64,000 nucleotides of DNA from Paracidovorax avenae (lineage in GTDB: Bacteria; Pseudomonadota; Gammaproteobacteria; Burkholderiales; Burkholderiaceae_C), in the NCBI RefSeq assembly GCF_040892545.1, contig NZ_CP156079.1:3941501-4005500 (forward strand), in the 5' to 3' direction. The translations under genes and the position numbers were made by a program. Positions 35,321 to 43,836 of this stretch are shown here, in pieces. The first letter of the stretch is position 1, and each line of letters begins with the position of its first letter. The notes beneath the pieces are model-generated. The model was given only the letters and a program-made list of their open reading frames with translations, searched no databases and was not told where the DNA came from.

Positions 35321-36466
35321 TCAGGCGGGCGCGGACACGGGCTGGTGGCCGCCGTTGTCGGCCAGCGCCTCTTCGCGGTAGAGGTCCAGCTTTTCCATCA
35401 CCGGCAGGTCGCTGAAGCAGAACAGGCAGGCGTCCTCGGTCTGCGAGGCGTTGGCGTGCTCGTGCCAGGCCCAGGAGGGCACGCAGAAGATGTCGCGCTC
35501 CTGCCAGTCGAAGCGCTGGCCGTTGATGACGGAATGGCCGCGGCCCTTGGCCACCTGGTAAAGGAAGCTGCCGGTGTGGCGATGCGCCTTGCCCGCGAAG
35601 CCCGGGCGCAGGCGCTGCATGCTGGCGCCGATGGTGGGCATGACGTGGCCGCCCGTGACCGGGTTGGTGTAGTGCATGAGCACGTCGTCGAAGGGATTGC
35701 CGTCCGACACCGATGCGTGGCGCACCAGGGCCTCGTAGGTGGGCGCCCATTCGTACTTGAAGAGCGGCGAATAGGGCTTGTTCCAGCCCGGGCCGTGCGG
35801 GCGCAGGGCCGGCGCGCCCCAGAGCGCGGTGGAATCGTCCACCGGGTGGCCCACGGCCTGGCGCAGATCCGGGTGGACCACGTAGAAGCCCGCCTCCATG
35901 GCGTTGACGAGGGGGATGTCCAGCCCGTCCTGCCAGATGCAGGGCAGTCCGCCGGCTTCCACGCCGTGCTCGTGCCAGGTGCCGTTGGGCGTGAGCACGA
36001 AGTCGTTGGCGCCCAGGGTCATCTTGTGGCCGTCCACGACGGTGTAGGCGCCCCGCCCTTCCATGATGAAGCGCAGCGCCGAAGCCGAATGCGCGTGGGC
36101 CGAGGCCGCCTCGCCCGGGTGCATGACCTGCAGGCCGGAGTAGAGCCAGCCCACGGCGGCGGAGACTTCCTGCCGGCCCGGGTTGTTCAGGTAGATGACG
36201 CGGCGGCCGGCCTTCTCGGGCGTGACCAGCTCGACCGAGCGCAGCACGTGCTCGCGCAGGTCGCGGTAGCGCCAGAGGACCGGCACCGAGGCCGATCGGG
36301 GCTGCCAGGGCTCGATCTTGTTGGCCACCGTCCAGAGGGCGCCGGCCTTGAGTTGTTCGAGATCGCGGTAGTAGGCGACCAGCTCGGGCGTGTCTTCCAC
36401 GTCCGCACGGCCGGCGATGCTTTCGCGGTACTGGTCGTAGTTGGGTGACGTCGATGCTTGGGCCAT
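35321..36466 (-). CDS. Gentisate 1,2-dioxygenase-like double-cupin enzyme
   Basis: A 381-residue iron(II) ring-cleavage dioxygenase of the bicupin type. The N-terminal cupin carries the ligand set in ASAHAHSASALRFIMEG and the later NGTWHEHG His; the C-terminal cupin has AHRHTGSFLYQV and WAWHEHANAS. Gentisate dioxygenase opens the ring between C1 (carboxylate) and C2 of 2,5-dihydroxybenzoate; relatives act on salicylate or 2-amino analogues. The start at 36466 (MAQASTSPNYDQ) follows AAAGGAG. It lies 43 bases after the fused hydroxylase gene. Whether the substrate has a 2-hydroxyl or 2-amino group is the key question for the pathway. Confidence 0.9.
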   Translation of the reverse strand: MAQASTSPNYDQYRESIAGRADVEDTPELVAYYRDLEQLKAGALWTVANKIEPWQPRSASVPVLWRYRDLREHVLRSVELVTPEKAGRRVIYLNNPGRQEVSAAVGWLYSGLQVMHPGEAASAHAHSASALRFIMEGRGAYTVVDGHKMTLGANDFVLTPNGTWHEHGVEAGGLPCIWQDGLDIPLVNAMEAGFYVVHPDLRQAVGHPVDDSTALWGAPALRPHGPGWNKPYSPLFKYEWAPTYEALVRHASVSDGNPFDDVLMHYTNPVTGGHVMPTIGASMQRLRPGFAGKAHRHTGSFLYQVAKGRGHSVINGQRFDWQERDIFCVPSWAWHEHANASQTEDACLFCFSDLPVMEKLDLYREEALADNGGHQPVSAPA

Positions 36467-36509
36467 GGTGATGCTCCTTTGCTGTGCGATGGACGGGCGG
36501 GCTGCGGCA

Positions 36510-38837
36510 TCAGGCCTGGCCGGCGCGGGCGTAGCCGCGTTCGAGCTGGTCGCGCCCCCACTCGTAGGCAGCGGGCCACTGCACGTCGCGCCAGCCGTGG
36601 CGGGCGCTCTGGTCCAGCAGCCAGGCGGCGTTGGCCAGGTGCGGGCGCGAGAGGGCGCACAGGTCGGCGCGGCCCGAGGCCACGATGCCGTTGACTTGGT
36701 CGGCCTCGGTGATGGCGCCCACGGCGATGGTCGGCACCTGCGCCTCGTTGCGGATGCGGTCGGCGAAGGGCGCCTGGAACATGCGGCCATAGACGGGCTT
36801 CTGCTCGGGCGTGACCTCGCCGGACGAGGCATCGACCAGATCGGCGCCGGCTTCCTTCAGGCGGCGGGCGATCTCCACGGCCTCATCGACGGTGGTGCCG
36901 CCTTCGGCCCAGTCGGTGGCCGAGATGCGCACCGACAGCGGCAGGTGCTCGGGCCACACGGCGCGCACCGCCGCCACCACGTCGAGCGGGAAGCGCAGGC
37001 GGTTCTCCAGCGGGCCGCCGTAGGCGTCGGTGCGTCGGTTGGTCAGCGGCGAGATGAAGGACGAGAGCAGGAAGCCATGGCCGGCCTGCAGCTCCAGCCA
37101 GTCGAAGCCGGCCTCGGCCGCACGGCGCGCTGCCGCCACGAAGCCGTCGCGGATGCGCTCCAGGTCGTGCTGCGTGGCTTCGCGCGGCACGGCGGAGATG
37201 CCGGGCCGGTAGGCCAGCGCGCTGGCCGACACCAGCGGCCAGTTGCCTTCGGCGAGAGGGTGGTCGGGCTTTTCCCAGCCCAGCTGGGTGGAGCCGCGCC
37301 GGCCCGCGTGGTTGAGCTGCACGCCGATGCGCGCGCCGCTCTGGGCATGCACGAAGTCGGTGACCTTCTTCCAGCCGGCGACCTGCTCGTCGTTCCAGAG
37401 GCCCGGGTCACCGGGGGTGATGCGGGCCTCGGGCGCCACGGCCGTGGCCTCGGCGATCAGCAGGCCGGCACCGCCCAGGGCGCGGCTGCCCAGGTGCACC
37501 AGGTGGAAGTTGCCGGGCACGCCGTCCTGGCTCGAATAGAGCATGGTGGGCGAGACCACGATGCGGTTGGCGAGCGTGACGCCGCGCACGGTGAAGGGCG
37601 TGAGCAGCGGCGGGCGCGGCGGCTGGCTGGCGGGCGTCTCGACGCCGGAGCGTTCGGCCAGCCAGCGTTCGTAGCCTTCGAGCCAGGCCGGGTCGCGCAG
37701 GCGCAGGTTCTCGTGTGAGATGCGCTGCGAGCGCGTGAGCAGCGAATAGGCGAACTGCTCGGGCTCCAGGCCCGCGTAGCGCGCCACGTTCTCGAACCAT
37801 TCGGTGGAGTTGCGGGCGGCGTTCTGGATCTTGAGCACCTCCACGCCGCGCACCTGCTCGTAGTGCTGCAGGCGCTCGCGCAGGTCGCCGCCGCCTTTCA
37901 GCGTATTGGCCAGCTCGATCGCGTCTTCCAGCGCCAGCTTGGTGCCCGAGCCGATCGAGAAGTGCGCCGAATGCGCGGCATCGCCCATCAGCACCACGGG
38001 CACGTCGCGGCCTTGCGCGCCGTCGGGCTGCGTCCACTGCACCCAGTGCTGGCAGATCACGCGCGGGAAGCGGATCCACACGGCCGAGCCGCGCAGGTGG
38101 GTGGCGTTGCAGATCAGCGGCTCGCCGTCCAGCCAGGGCGCGAAGAGCTTTTCGCAGTAGGCGATGCCTTCTTCCTGCGACATCCTGTCAATGCCGGCGG
38201 CCTGCCAGGCGGCGTCGGTGGTCTCGACGATGAAGGTGGAGAGGCCGTTCTCGAACTGGTAGGCATGGGCCTGGAACCAGCCGTGCTCGGTGGGCACGAA
38301 GATGAACGTGAAGGCCTCGAACACCTTGCGCGTGCCCAGCCACACGAAGCGGCAGTTGCGCTGGTCGATGTCGGGCTGGAACGTATCCGCATAGCGCGTG
38401 CGGATGGGGCTGTTGATGCCGTCCGAGGCGATGACCAGGTCGGCGCCGTACTGGCGGGCGATCTCCTGGTCGTCCTGCACCTGGGTCTCGAAGACCAGCT
38501 GCACGCCCAGTTCCTCGCAGCGCGACTGCAGGATGTTGAGCAGCTTCTTGCGGCCGATGCCGATGAAGCCGTGGCCGCCGCTGCGGATCATGCGGTCCTT
38601 GAAGTGGACGTCGATGTCGTCCCAGCGGCTGAATTCGGCCGCGATGGTCTCGGCCGAGACGGGGTCGGCCGTGCGCAGGTTCTCCAGCGTGGCGTCGGAG
38701 AACACGACGCCCCAGCCGAAGGTGTCGTAGGGCCGGTTGCGCTCGATGACCACGACCTCGTTGGACGGGTCCTGCAGCTTCATCAGCAGGCCGAAATACA
38801 GGCCGGCGGGGCCGCCGCCGATACAGGCGATTTTCAT
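36510..38837 (-). CDS. Fused FAD hydroxylase / Old-Yellow-Enzyme oxidoreductase (salicylyl-CoA or 2-aminobenzoyl-CoA type)
   Basis: A 775-residue fusion. Residues 1 to about 390 are a group A FAD aromatic hydroxylase, with the N-terminal dinucleotide motif [14 protein letters not shown], the second FAD block [20 protein letters not shown], and a DG motif region. Residues about 410-775 are an Old-Yellow-Enzyme FMN barrel ([50 protein letters not shown]). This architecture matches annotated bifunctional salicylyl-CoA 5-hydroxylases and the 2-aminobenzoyl-CoA monooxygenase/reductase of Azoarcus/Aromatoleum. It hydroxylates a CoA-activated ring at C5. A thioesterase gene lies directly upstream, 19 bases away. 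The start follows AAGGAG. Confidence 0.92.
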   Translation of the reverse strand: MKIACIGGGPAGLYFGLLMKLQDPSNEVVVIERNRPYDTFGWGVVFSDATLENLRTADPVSAETIAAEFSRWDDIDVHFKDRMIRSGGHGFIGIGRKKLLNILQSRCEELGVQLVFETQVQDDQEIARQYGADLVIASDGINSPIRTRYADTFQPDIDQRNCRFVWLGTRKVFEAFTFIFVPTEHGWFQAHAYQFENGLSTFIVETTDAAWQAAGIDRMSQEEGIAYCEKLFAPWLDGEPLICNATHLRGSAVWIRFPRVICQHWVQWTQPDGAQGRDVPVVLMGDAAHSAHFSIGSGTKLALEDAIELANTLKGGGDLRERLQHYEQVRGVEVLKIQNAARNSTEWFENVARYAGLEPEQFAYSLLTRSQRISHENLRLRDPAWLEGYERWLAERSGVETPASQPPRPPLLTPFTVRGVTLANRIVVSPTMLYSSQDGVPGNFHLVHLGSRALGGAGLLIAEATAVAPEARITPGDPGLWNDEQVAGWKKVTDFVHAQSGARIGVQLNHAGRRGSTQLGWEKPDHPLAEGNWPLVSASALAYRPGISAVPREATQHDLERIRDGFVAAARRAAEAGFDWLELQAGHGFLLSSFISPLTNRRTDAYGGPLENRLRFPLDVVAAVRAVWPEHLPLSVRISATDWAEGGTTVDEAVEIARRLKEAGADLVDASSGEVTPEQKPVYGRMFQAPFADRIRNEAQVPTIAVGAITEADQVNGIVASGRADLCALSRPHLANAAWLLDQSARHGWRDVQWPAAYEWGRDQLERGYARAGQA

Positions 38838-38856
38838 GGTGCGCTCCTTCTTGGTC

Positions 38857-39309
38857 TCAATGGATGTCGTCGGGGGTGCCGGGCTCGTCGCCCGCCTCGG
38901 GCGCCAGGGCATGGCGCAGCACGTCGGGAATGGCGACGGCCTGGTGCGTTTCCAGCGAGGTGGTCACCACCACCTGCCGCACGCGCATGCGCGGCTCGCC
39001 GTCGGCACCCTTGCAGGCCAGCTCCAGCGTGATGGACTTGCCGCCCAGCTGCGCCACGTCCAGCGTCAGCGTCACGTCGTCGCCCATGCGGCTGATGGCG
39101 CGGAAGTCGGCCTCCAGCCGCACGGTCGGCATGCCGAAGCGCAGCTGGCCGATGTAGCCGGCGAAGCCCACCTGCGGCAGCAGCTGGTCCACCCAGGCCT
39201 CCAGCAGGTCGTTGAACATCACGAAGTACTGCGGGTAGAAGACGATGCCGGCGGGGTCGCACTCCGAGAAGCGGATGCGGTGCGTGCGGCTGAAGTGGCG
39301 CGGGTTCAT
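38857..39309 (-). CDS. Hotdog acyl-CoA thioesterase (4-hydroxybenzoyl-CoA thioesterase type)
   Basis: A 150-residue hotdog-fold thioesterase. The catalytic segment RFSECDPAGIVFYPQYF contains the Asp of the 4-hydroxybenzoyl-CoA thioesterase family. It hydrolyses an aromatic acyl-CoA, probably releasing the 5-hydroxylated acid made by the fused hydroxylase for the dioxygenase. Its start overlaps the iorB stop by four bases, and 19 bases separate it from the hydroxylase gene, so it belongs firmly to the operon. Confidence 0.9.
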   Translation of the reverse strand: MNPRHFSRTHRIRFSECDPAGIVFYPQYFVMFNDLLEAWVDQLLPQVGFAGYIGQLRFGMPTVRLEADFRAISRMGDDVTLTLDVAQLGGKSITLELACKGADGEPRMRVRQVVVTTSLETHQAVAIPDVLRHALAPEAGDEPGTPDDIH

Positions 39310-40823
39310 GCGGGGATTCCTTGGGGGATGAGGGCATGCAGGCGCAGGCTCTCGTCGAGCTTGCGGCCGTGTTCGTCGGCCAGGGCCGCGTCGCGCAGGG
39401 TGCGCAGCGTGGCGGGGGCCAGGGAGGCGGCGTGGCGGTCCACCACGGCCATCAGGGTTTCGTAGTTCTTCAGGCCCCGGGCATGCGTGTCGCTGTAGCC
39501 CTTGACGAGGCGCTGGCAGCGCGCGGCCTCCAGCGCCAGGGCCGGGTCGATGGCGGCCAGGCGCTGGATGCGTGCGAGCCAGGTCTCGATGCGCTCGGTC
39601 TCCAGCTGGTAGCGCAGCGTGGTGCGCCGGCCGCGCCGCCAGCGCGCCAGCAGGTAGAGCGTGAGGAAGCCGCCCAGGCTGCTGGTGCGCACGATGCGCC
39701 CTTCGCGCGTGAAGCGGCCCACCAGGCGGTGCACGGCGTGCGGGCGGGCCAGCCAGCGGCCCAGGCCCGCGGGCAGGGTCTCGCAGATCTCTTCCAGGCG
39801 CGGGTGCATGAATTCCTGGATGTGCAGCACCTGGTCCTGCTTGGCGTGCACCTCGTCGGTCACGCGCTCGAAGCGGCTGGCGCGGGTCTTCAGGTCCGCC
39901 ACGCGGATCACGTCTTCGTACGACATCCAGAGCGCCAGGTGGCGCGCCGTCTCGGCGAGCAGCGCCACGTCGGTGCCGCGCGCGGCAGCCAGCGCATCGA
40001 GGCGCTGCAGGTAGAGGGCGGCGTAGTCGATGTCCTGGTAGTCGATCAGGCGGCGCACGCCTTCGACGGCGATGTCCGCCGCCTCGGCCGGATAGGCCGC
40101 TGCGCGGGCCACCAGGCGGGCCACCTCGGGGTGGGCGGGCTGCACGCTGGCGGCGGGGCGCGGCTGGGGCTTGTCGGAGGCGATGCGCTCGGGCGCTTCC
40201 TGGCGCGACTGTTCGTAGCCCACGCCGAAGGCCTTCAGGCTGGGCTTGACGCCCACGCCGCCGCGTTCGATGGTGGCCTCGAACTGCTGGCGGTTGAAGG
40301 GCAGCACGCCCGCGCCGCAGAGCGCGCCGAACAGCACGGCGCTGATGACGCTGCCGCTGCGTTCGGCGGCGGCGGCCATGTCGAACGAGACGAAGCGCTG
40401 CGCGGCGCGGCGGGCCTGGGCCAGCAGCGCGTCACTGTCCACGCGGCCATCGCCCATGGCGGACTTCTCGGCGATGGAATAGACGCGGTGGGTGGAGGCG
40501 ATGAAGGCCGTGCGGTCCGGCGTGACCAGGCCGCGCTGCACGGCGCGGCCGGCTTCCATGAGCTCGGAGGCCAGCACGATGTCCACGTCGCCCGGCATGG
40601 GCGCCTGGGCCAGCACCGGCACGCGCGCGCCCGGCTGGTCGGCGCCGGGGAACAGCTCCACGTAGTAGATGGTGGCGCCGGTACGCTGGGCCACGCCGGG
40701 CACGGAGGTGGTCTGCGCGAACCAGCCGCTGGATTCGCCTAGGTCGACGACCCAGTCGGCCAGCACGCCGCCGCCCTCCCCGCCCATGGCGAGGATGGCG
40801 ATCTTGATCGGTTCAGTGGTCAT
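39306..40823 (-). CDS. iorB: 2-Ketoacid:ferredoxin oxidoreductase beta/gamma-type subunit (IorB-like, with C-terminal extension)
   Basis: A 505-residue protein. Residues 1 to about 190 are the pyruvate/ketoacid:ferredoxin oxidoreductase gamma domain (KIAILAMGGEGGGVLADWV, then SVPGVAQRTGATIYY). The remaining residues form the large helical extension (DUF6537 type) usual in proteobacterial IorB-like proteins. It pairs with the IorA-like subunit encoded 54 bases upstream. The complex oxidatively decarboxylates an aryl-2-ketoacid to an acyl-CoA. The start at 40823 (MTTEPIKIAIL) follows GGAG; a Met at 40844 lacks support. Its stop overlaps the thioesterase start. Confidence 0.88.
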   Translation of the reverse strand: MTTEPIKIAILAMGGEGGGVLADWVVDLGESSGWFAQTTSVPGVAQRTGATIYYVELFPGADQPGARVPVLAQAPMPGDVDIVLASELMEAGRAVQRGLVTPDRTAFIASTHRVYSIAEKSAMGDGRVDSDALLAQARRAAQRFVSFDMAAAAERSGSVISAVLFGALCGAGVLPFNRQQFEATIERGGVGVKPSLKAFGVGYEQSRQEAPERIASDKPQPRPAASVQPAHPEVARLVARAAAYPAEAADIAVEGVRRLIDYQDIDYAALYLQRLDALAAARGTDVALLAETARHLALWMSYEDVIRVADLKTRASRFERVTDEVHAKQDQVLHIQEFMHPRLEEICETLPAGLGRWLARPHAVHRLVGRFTREGRIVRTSSLGGFLTLYLLARWRRGRRTTLRYQLETERIETWLARIQRLAAIDPALALEAARCQRLVKGYSDTHARGLKNYETLMAVVDRHAASLAPATLRTLRDAALADEHGRKLDESLRLHALIPQGIPA

Positions 40824-40877
40824 GGAAGGCTCCGGAGAAAGCACGGGAAAGGAAAGCGGAAGCGGAAGCGGTGCGGC

Positions 40878-43232
40878 TCAGAACGCATAGCGGGCTCGGC
40901 GCTTCGCCTCGCCGCGCTGCAGCCAGCCGATCACGGCGGAGCGCACACGCTGCAGCAGGCGGTCGCGGCGCGTGGGGTGGCTCACGATCTGCGCGCGGTA
41001 GAACGAGGGGCACAGCACGGCGGCGTGCGCCACCTCACCGCAGTTGCCGCAGCCCACGCAGCTGTCGATCACGGTGGCCACCGGGTCCTGCCGCAGCGGG
41101 TCGGGGTTGGTGCGCACCGACAGCGACGGGCAGCCCGAGAGGCGGATGCAGGAGTGGTCGCCCGTGCAGGTGTCCGGGTCCACGCCGAAGCGCTCGCGCA
41201 CCACGCGCTCGCCGGCCTGCAGGGCGCGGCGCACTTCCTTCTTCTCGCGGCGCTGCTTGTTCAGCATGCACTCGCTTTGCGCGATCAGCACCTTGGGGCC
41301 CGGCGTGCTGGTGGTCAGCGCCTCGCGCAGCGCGTTGGTCATGGCCTTCAGGTCGTAGGTGCGGCGGATGGTCTGTACCCACTCGACGCCCACGCCGCGC
41401 ACGGCCCGCTCGATCTCGTGGCCGGTGCTGCGCGTGGCGTTGGCGGCGCGCGAGGAGGGAATGTCCTGACCGCCCGTGGCCGAGCTGTAGTTGTTGTCCA
41501 CGATGATGGTCAGGTTGTCGCTGCGGTTGAACACCCCGTTGGCGATGCCGGTGGTCAGGCCGTTGTGCCAGAAGCCGCCGTCGCCCATCACCGCGATGGC
41601 GCGCTTGCCCGCCGGCGCGCTGCCCGGCGCCACGGTGAAGGCCGCCGCCGCCGCGCCGCCCAGGCCGTAGCCCATGGTGGTGTTGCCCAGGTTGAAGGGC
41701 GGCAGGATGGAGAACAGGTGGCAGCCGATGTCGGCGCTGTAGTGGTGCGGGCCCAGCTCGCGCTCGATGAGCTTGACGGCGGTGAAGATCGGCCGCTCCG
41801 GGCAGCCGGTGCACAGGCCCGGCGGGCGGGCATGCACGATTTCCTCGAGCGGCTGGAGCTGCGCGGCGGGCACGGTGGCGTCTCCGCTCTCGTTCCAGTC
41901 GTCCTGTCGCACCAGGCTGCCGGCCGGGATGGCGTTGCCTTCTCCGTCATCGGCCAGGGTCGCGGTGTCGCCGCCCTCCTCCTCTTCATCGCCGCCGGCC
42001 AGGGCCAGCGCGGGAGCGGGCGCAGCAGCGGTCGCCACGGCCGCCTTGGCGGCCACCAGAGGAATCACGCGGCGCTGCACTGGCTTCTTCACCTCGGGCT
42101 GCACCACGCCGTAGCGCTCCAGGAAGGCGCGCACGCCGGCCAGCACCACGGCGGTGTTGTAGTCGCCGGCCAGGGGCAGCACGTCCTTGCCGTGCAGGGC
42201 GGTGTCCAGCCCGCGCTGGCGCAGGATGGCGGCCACGTTCTGCTCTACGAAGTTGGGCTGGCCCTCTTCCACAACCAGCACGGCGCGCTTGCCCTGGCAG
42301 AAGCGCTCGAACTCGTCGTCCACCAGCGGGTAGGTGACGTTCATCACGTAGAGCGGCACCTGCGTGTCGCCGTAGGCGTTGGCCAGGCCGAGCTTCTGCA
42401 GCGCGCGGATGACGGTGTTGTAGTTGCCGCCCTGCAGCGCGATGCCCACGTCGGACGCGCCTTCGGCGAAGAACTCGTTGAGCTTGCGTTCCTGGATGAA
42501 GCGGATGGCGGCGGGCCAGCGCTGATGCACCTTCTCGCGCTCGTGCAGGAAGCTCGCGGGCGGCAGCACGATGCGGTCGAGGTCGCGCACCGGGTTCTCC
42601 ATCGCATCCTTCACGGTGAAGGCCGGCGGCACGTTGTCGGCGGTGGTGAACTGGCCGTGCAGGTGGCAGGAGCGGATGCGCATCTGCAGCATCACGGGCG
42701 TGTTGCTGGCCTCCGAGAGGTCGAAGCCGTCCTTCACCGCCTGCACGATGCAGGGCAGGTTGGGGCGCGGGTCCAGCAGCCACATCTGCGACTTCATCGC
42801 GAAGGCGTGGCTGCGCTCCTGCATGATCGAAGAGCCTTCGCCGTAGTCCTCGCCCACGATGATGAGCGCGCCGCCCGTCACGCCGCCCGAGGCCAGGTTG
42901 GCCAGCGCGTCGGAAGCCACGTTGGTGCCCACCGTGGCCTTGAAGGTGATGGCGCCGCGCAGCGGGTAGTTGACCGAGGCGGCCAGCGTGGCGCCGGCCG
43001 TGGCCTCGCTGGCGCTGTTCTCGAAGCGGATGCCGTATTCGGCCAGGATGTCCTGCGCGTCGGAGAGCACATCCATCAGGTGCGAGATCGGCGAGCCCTG
43101 GTAGCCCGCCACGTAGGCCACGCCGGATTCGAGCAGGGCCTTGGTGACGGCGAGGATGCCCTCGCCGCTGAACACCTCGCCAGCGCCCATGCGCAGCTTC
43201 TTGACTTCTTCGACAAACGAACGTTCTGCCAT
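40878..43232 (-). CDS. iorA: Indolepyruvate:ferredoxin oxidoreductase alpha subunit-like protein
   Basis: A 784-residue subunit. The N-terminal pyrimidine domain (SGVAYVAGYQGSPISHL) is followed by the thiamine-diphosphate domain (CTGCPERPIFTAVK, VMGDGGFWHNGLTTG, DNNYSSATGGQ), then a ferredoxin domain with Cys motifs CTGDHSCIRLSGC and SCVGCGNCG...LCP for two [4Fe-4S] clusters. An unusual Ala-rich and acidic linker (near residues 390-440, with GGDEEEEGGD) separates the domains. It is first in a ten-gene minus-strand run. The family name comes from archaeal indolepyruvate enzymes; here the operon suggests an aryl-glyoxylate such as isatinate (2-aminophenylglyoxylate) instead. Confidence 0.92.
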   Translation of the reverse strand: MAERSFVEEVKKLRMGAGEVFSGEGILAVTKALLESGVAYVAGYQGSPISHLMDVLSDAQDILAEYGIRFENSASEATAGATLAASVNYPLRGAITFKATVGTNVASDALANLASGGVTGGALIIVGEDYGEGSSIMQERSHAFAMKSQMWLLDPRPNLPCIVQAVKDGFDLSEASNTPVMLQMRIRSCHLHGQFTTADNVPPAFTVKDAMENPVRDLDRIVLPPASFLHEREKVHQRWPAAIRFIQERKLNEFFAEGASDVGIALQGGNYNTVIRALQKLGLANAYGDTQVPLYVMNVTYPLVDDEFERFCQGKRAVLVVEEGQPNFVEQNVAAILRQRGLDTALHGKDVLPLAGDYNTAVVLAGVRAFLERYGVVQPEVKKPVQRRVIPLVAAKAAVATAAAPAPALALAGGDEEEEGGDTATLADDGEGNAIPAGSLVRQDDWNESGDATVPAAQLQPLEEIVHARPPGLCTGCPERPIFTAVKLIERELGPHHYSADIGCHLFSILPPFNLGNTTMGYGLGGAAAAAFTVAPGSAPAGKRAIAVMGDGGFWHNGLTTGIANGVFNRSDNLTIIVDNNYSSATGGQDIPSSRAANATRSTGHEIERAVRGVGVEWVQTIRRTYDLKAMTNALREALTTSTPGPKVLIAQSECMLNKQRREKKEVRRALQAGERVVRERFGVDPDTCTGDHSCIRLSGCPSLSVRTNPDPLRQDPVATVIDSCVGCGNCGEVAHAAVLCPSFYRAQIVSHPTRRDRLLQRVRSAVIGWLQRGEAKRRARYAF

Positions 43233-43318
43233 CGTGGTTCCCCTGGTTCTTGGCCATGCCGGTTCGGCTCAGCCGCCTTGGGAAGCACTTTCGTTGCGCT
43301 TCATCGCCCCGTCAATGC

Positions 43319-43330
43319 ATGATTAATCAT
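43319..43330. promoter_or_regulatory. Perfect palindrome ATGATTAATCAT upstream of iorA
   Basis: A 12-bp perfect palindrome, 87 bases before the iorA start. Dimeric regulators such as MarR proteins bind sites like this; a MarR gene sits near the end of the same operon. It is a strong candidate operator. Confidence 0.55.
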
Positions 43331-43536
43331 ACGAATACGTTTCCTGCAGGCGAAGGACAGAAAGCTGCACAAACGGGATAGCGGCAGGCCATCCACCCCG
43401 AAGAAGCCCGTGAATTCACGGGATTTCTCGCAATTCCTGCACTTTTCTTCAGGCACCGCCGTGCATCCACCACCGTGCATCGCCGTGGAGCACGGTGTCC
43501 AGACTGGTGCGCCGCTGCACCGTATGAAGGCTGAAA

Positions 43537-43549
43537 ATGAATGATTCAT
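43537..43549. promoter_or_regulatory. Inverted repeat ATGAAT-G-ATTCAT
   Basis: A 6-bp perfect inverted repeat around one base, about 210 bases from the first palindrome in the same divergent region, and 288 bases before the AraC gene. The half-site ATGATT of the first palindrome is also found here (ATGATTCATCAT), suggesting a second or related binding site. Confidence 0.45.
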
Positions 43550-43836
43550 CATGCATTTTTTGTACGGATCGCGGGTTTTCCTTGATTCGCGCGGACGGGG
43601 CCGGTCCTACGATCGTTTCCCCAAGAAAGGAATGACCGCCTCTGCTGTGGCATGCCGGCCGCCCCGCGCCCCAGACGCCTTCCAGGCCCTGGCAACCCGC
43701 TCCGGCACCGATTCACTTGAAATTTCATGGGAATTGGCATGCGACTTGCAAAGCTCCTTCGCCGCCGGCGGTTTCACCCGCCGCCAGCAGCCGGGCATTC
43801 CAAGAAAACGCTGAATCTCCTCAAAGGAGGCCGCAC

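Larger units (their letters stand above)
43233..43836. promoter_or_regulatory. 604-base divergent control region between iorA and the AraC gene
   Basis: No gene is seen. The region is clearly more AT-rich than its surroundings and holds a perfect 12-bp palindrome near iorA, a 13-bp inverted repeat in the middle (both listed separately), and a 7-bp inverted repeat CACCGTG/CACGGTG at 43471-43497. It should contain promoters for the ior operon and for the AraC-family regulator. Confidence 0.7.
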
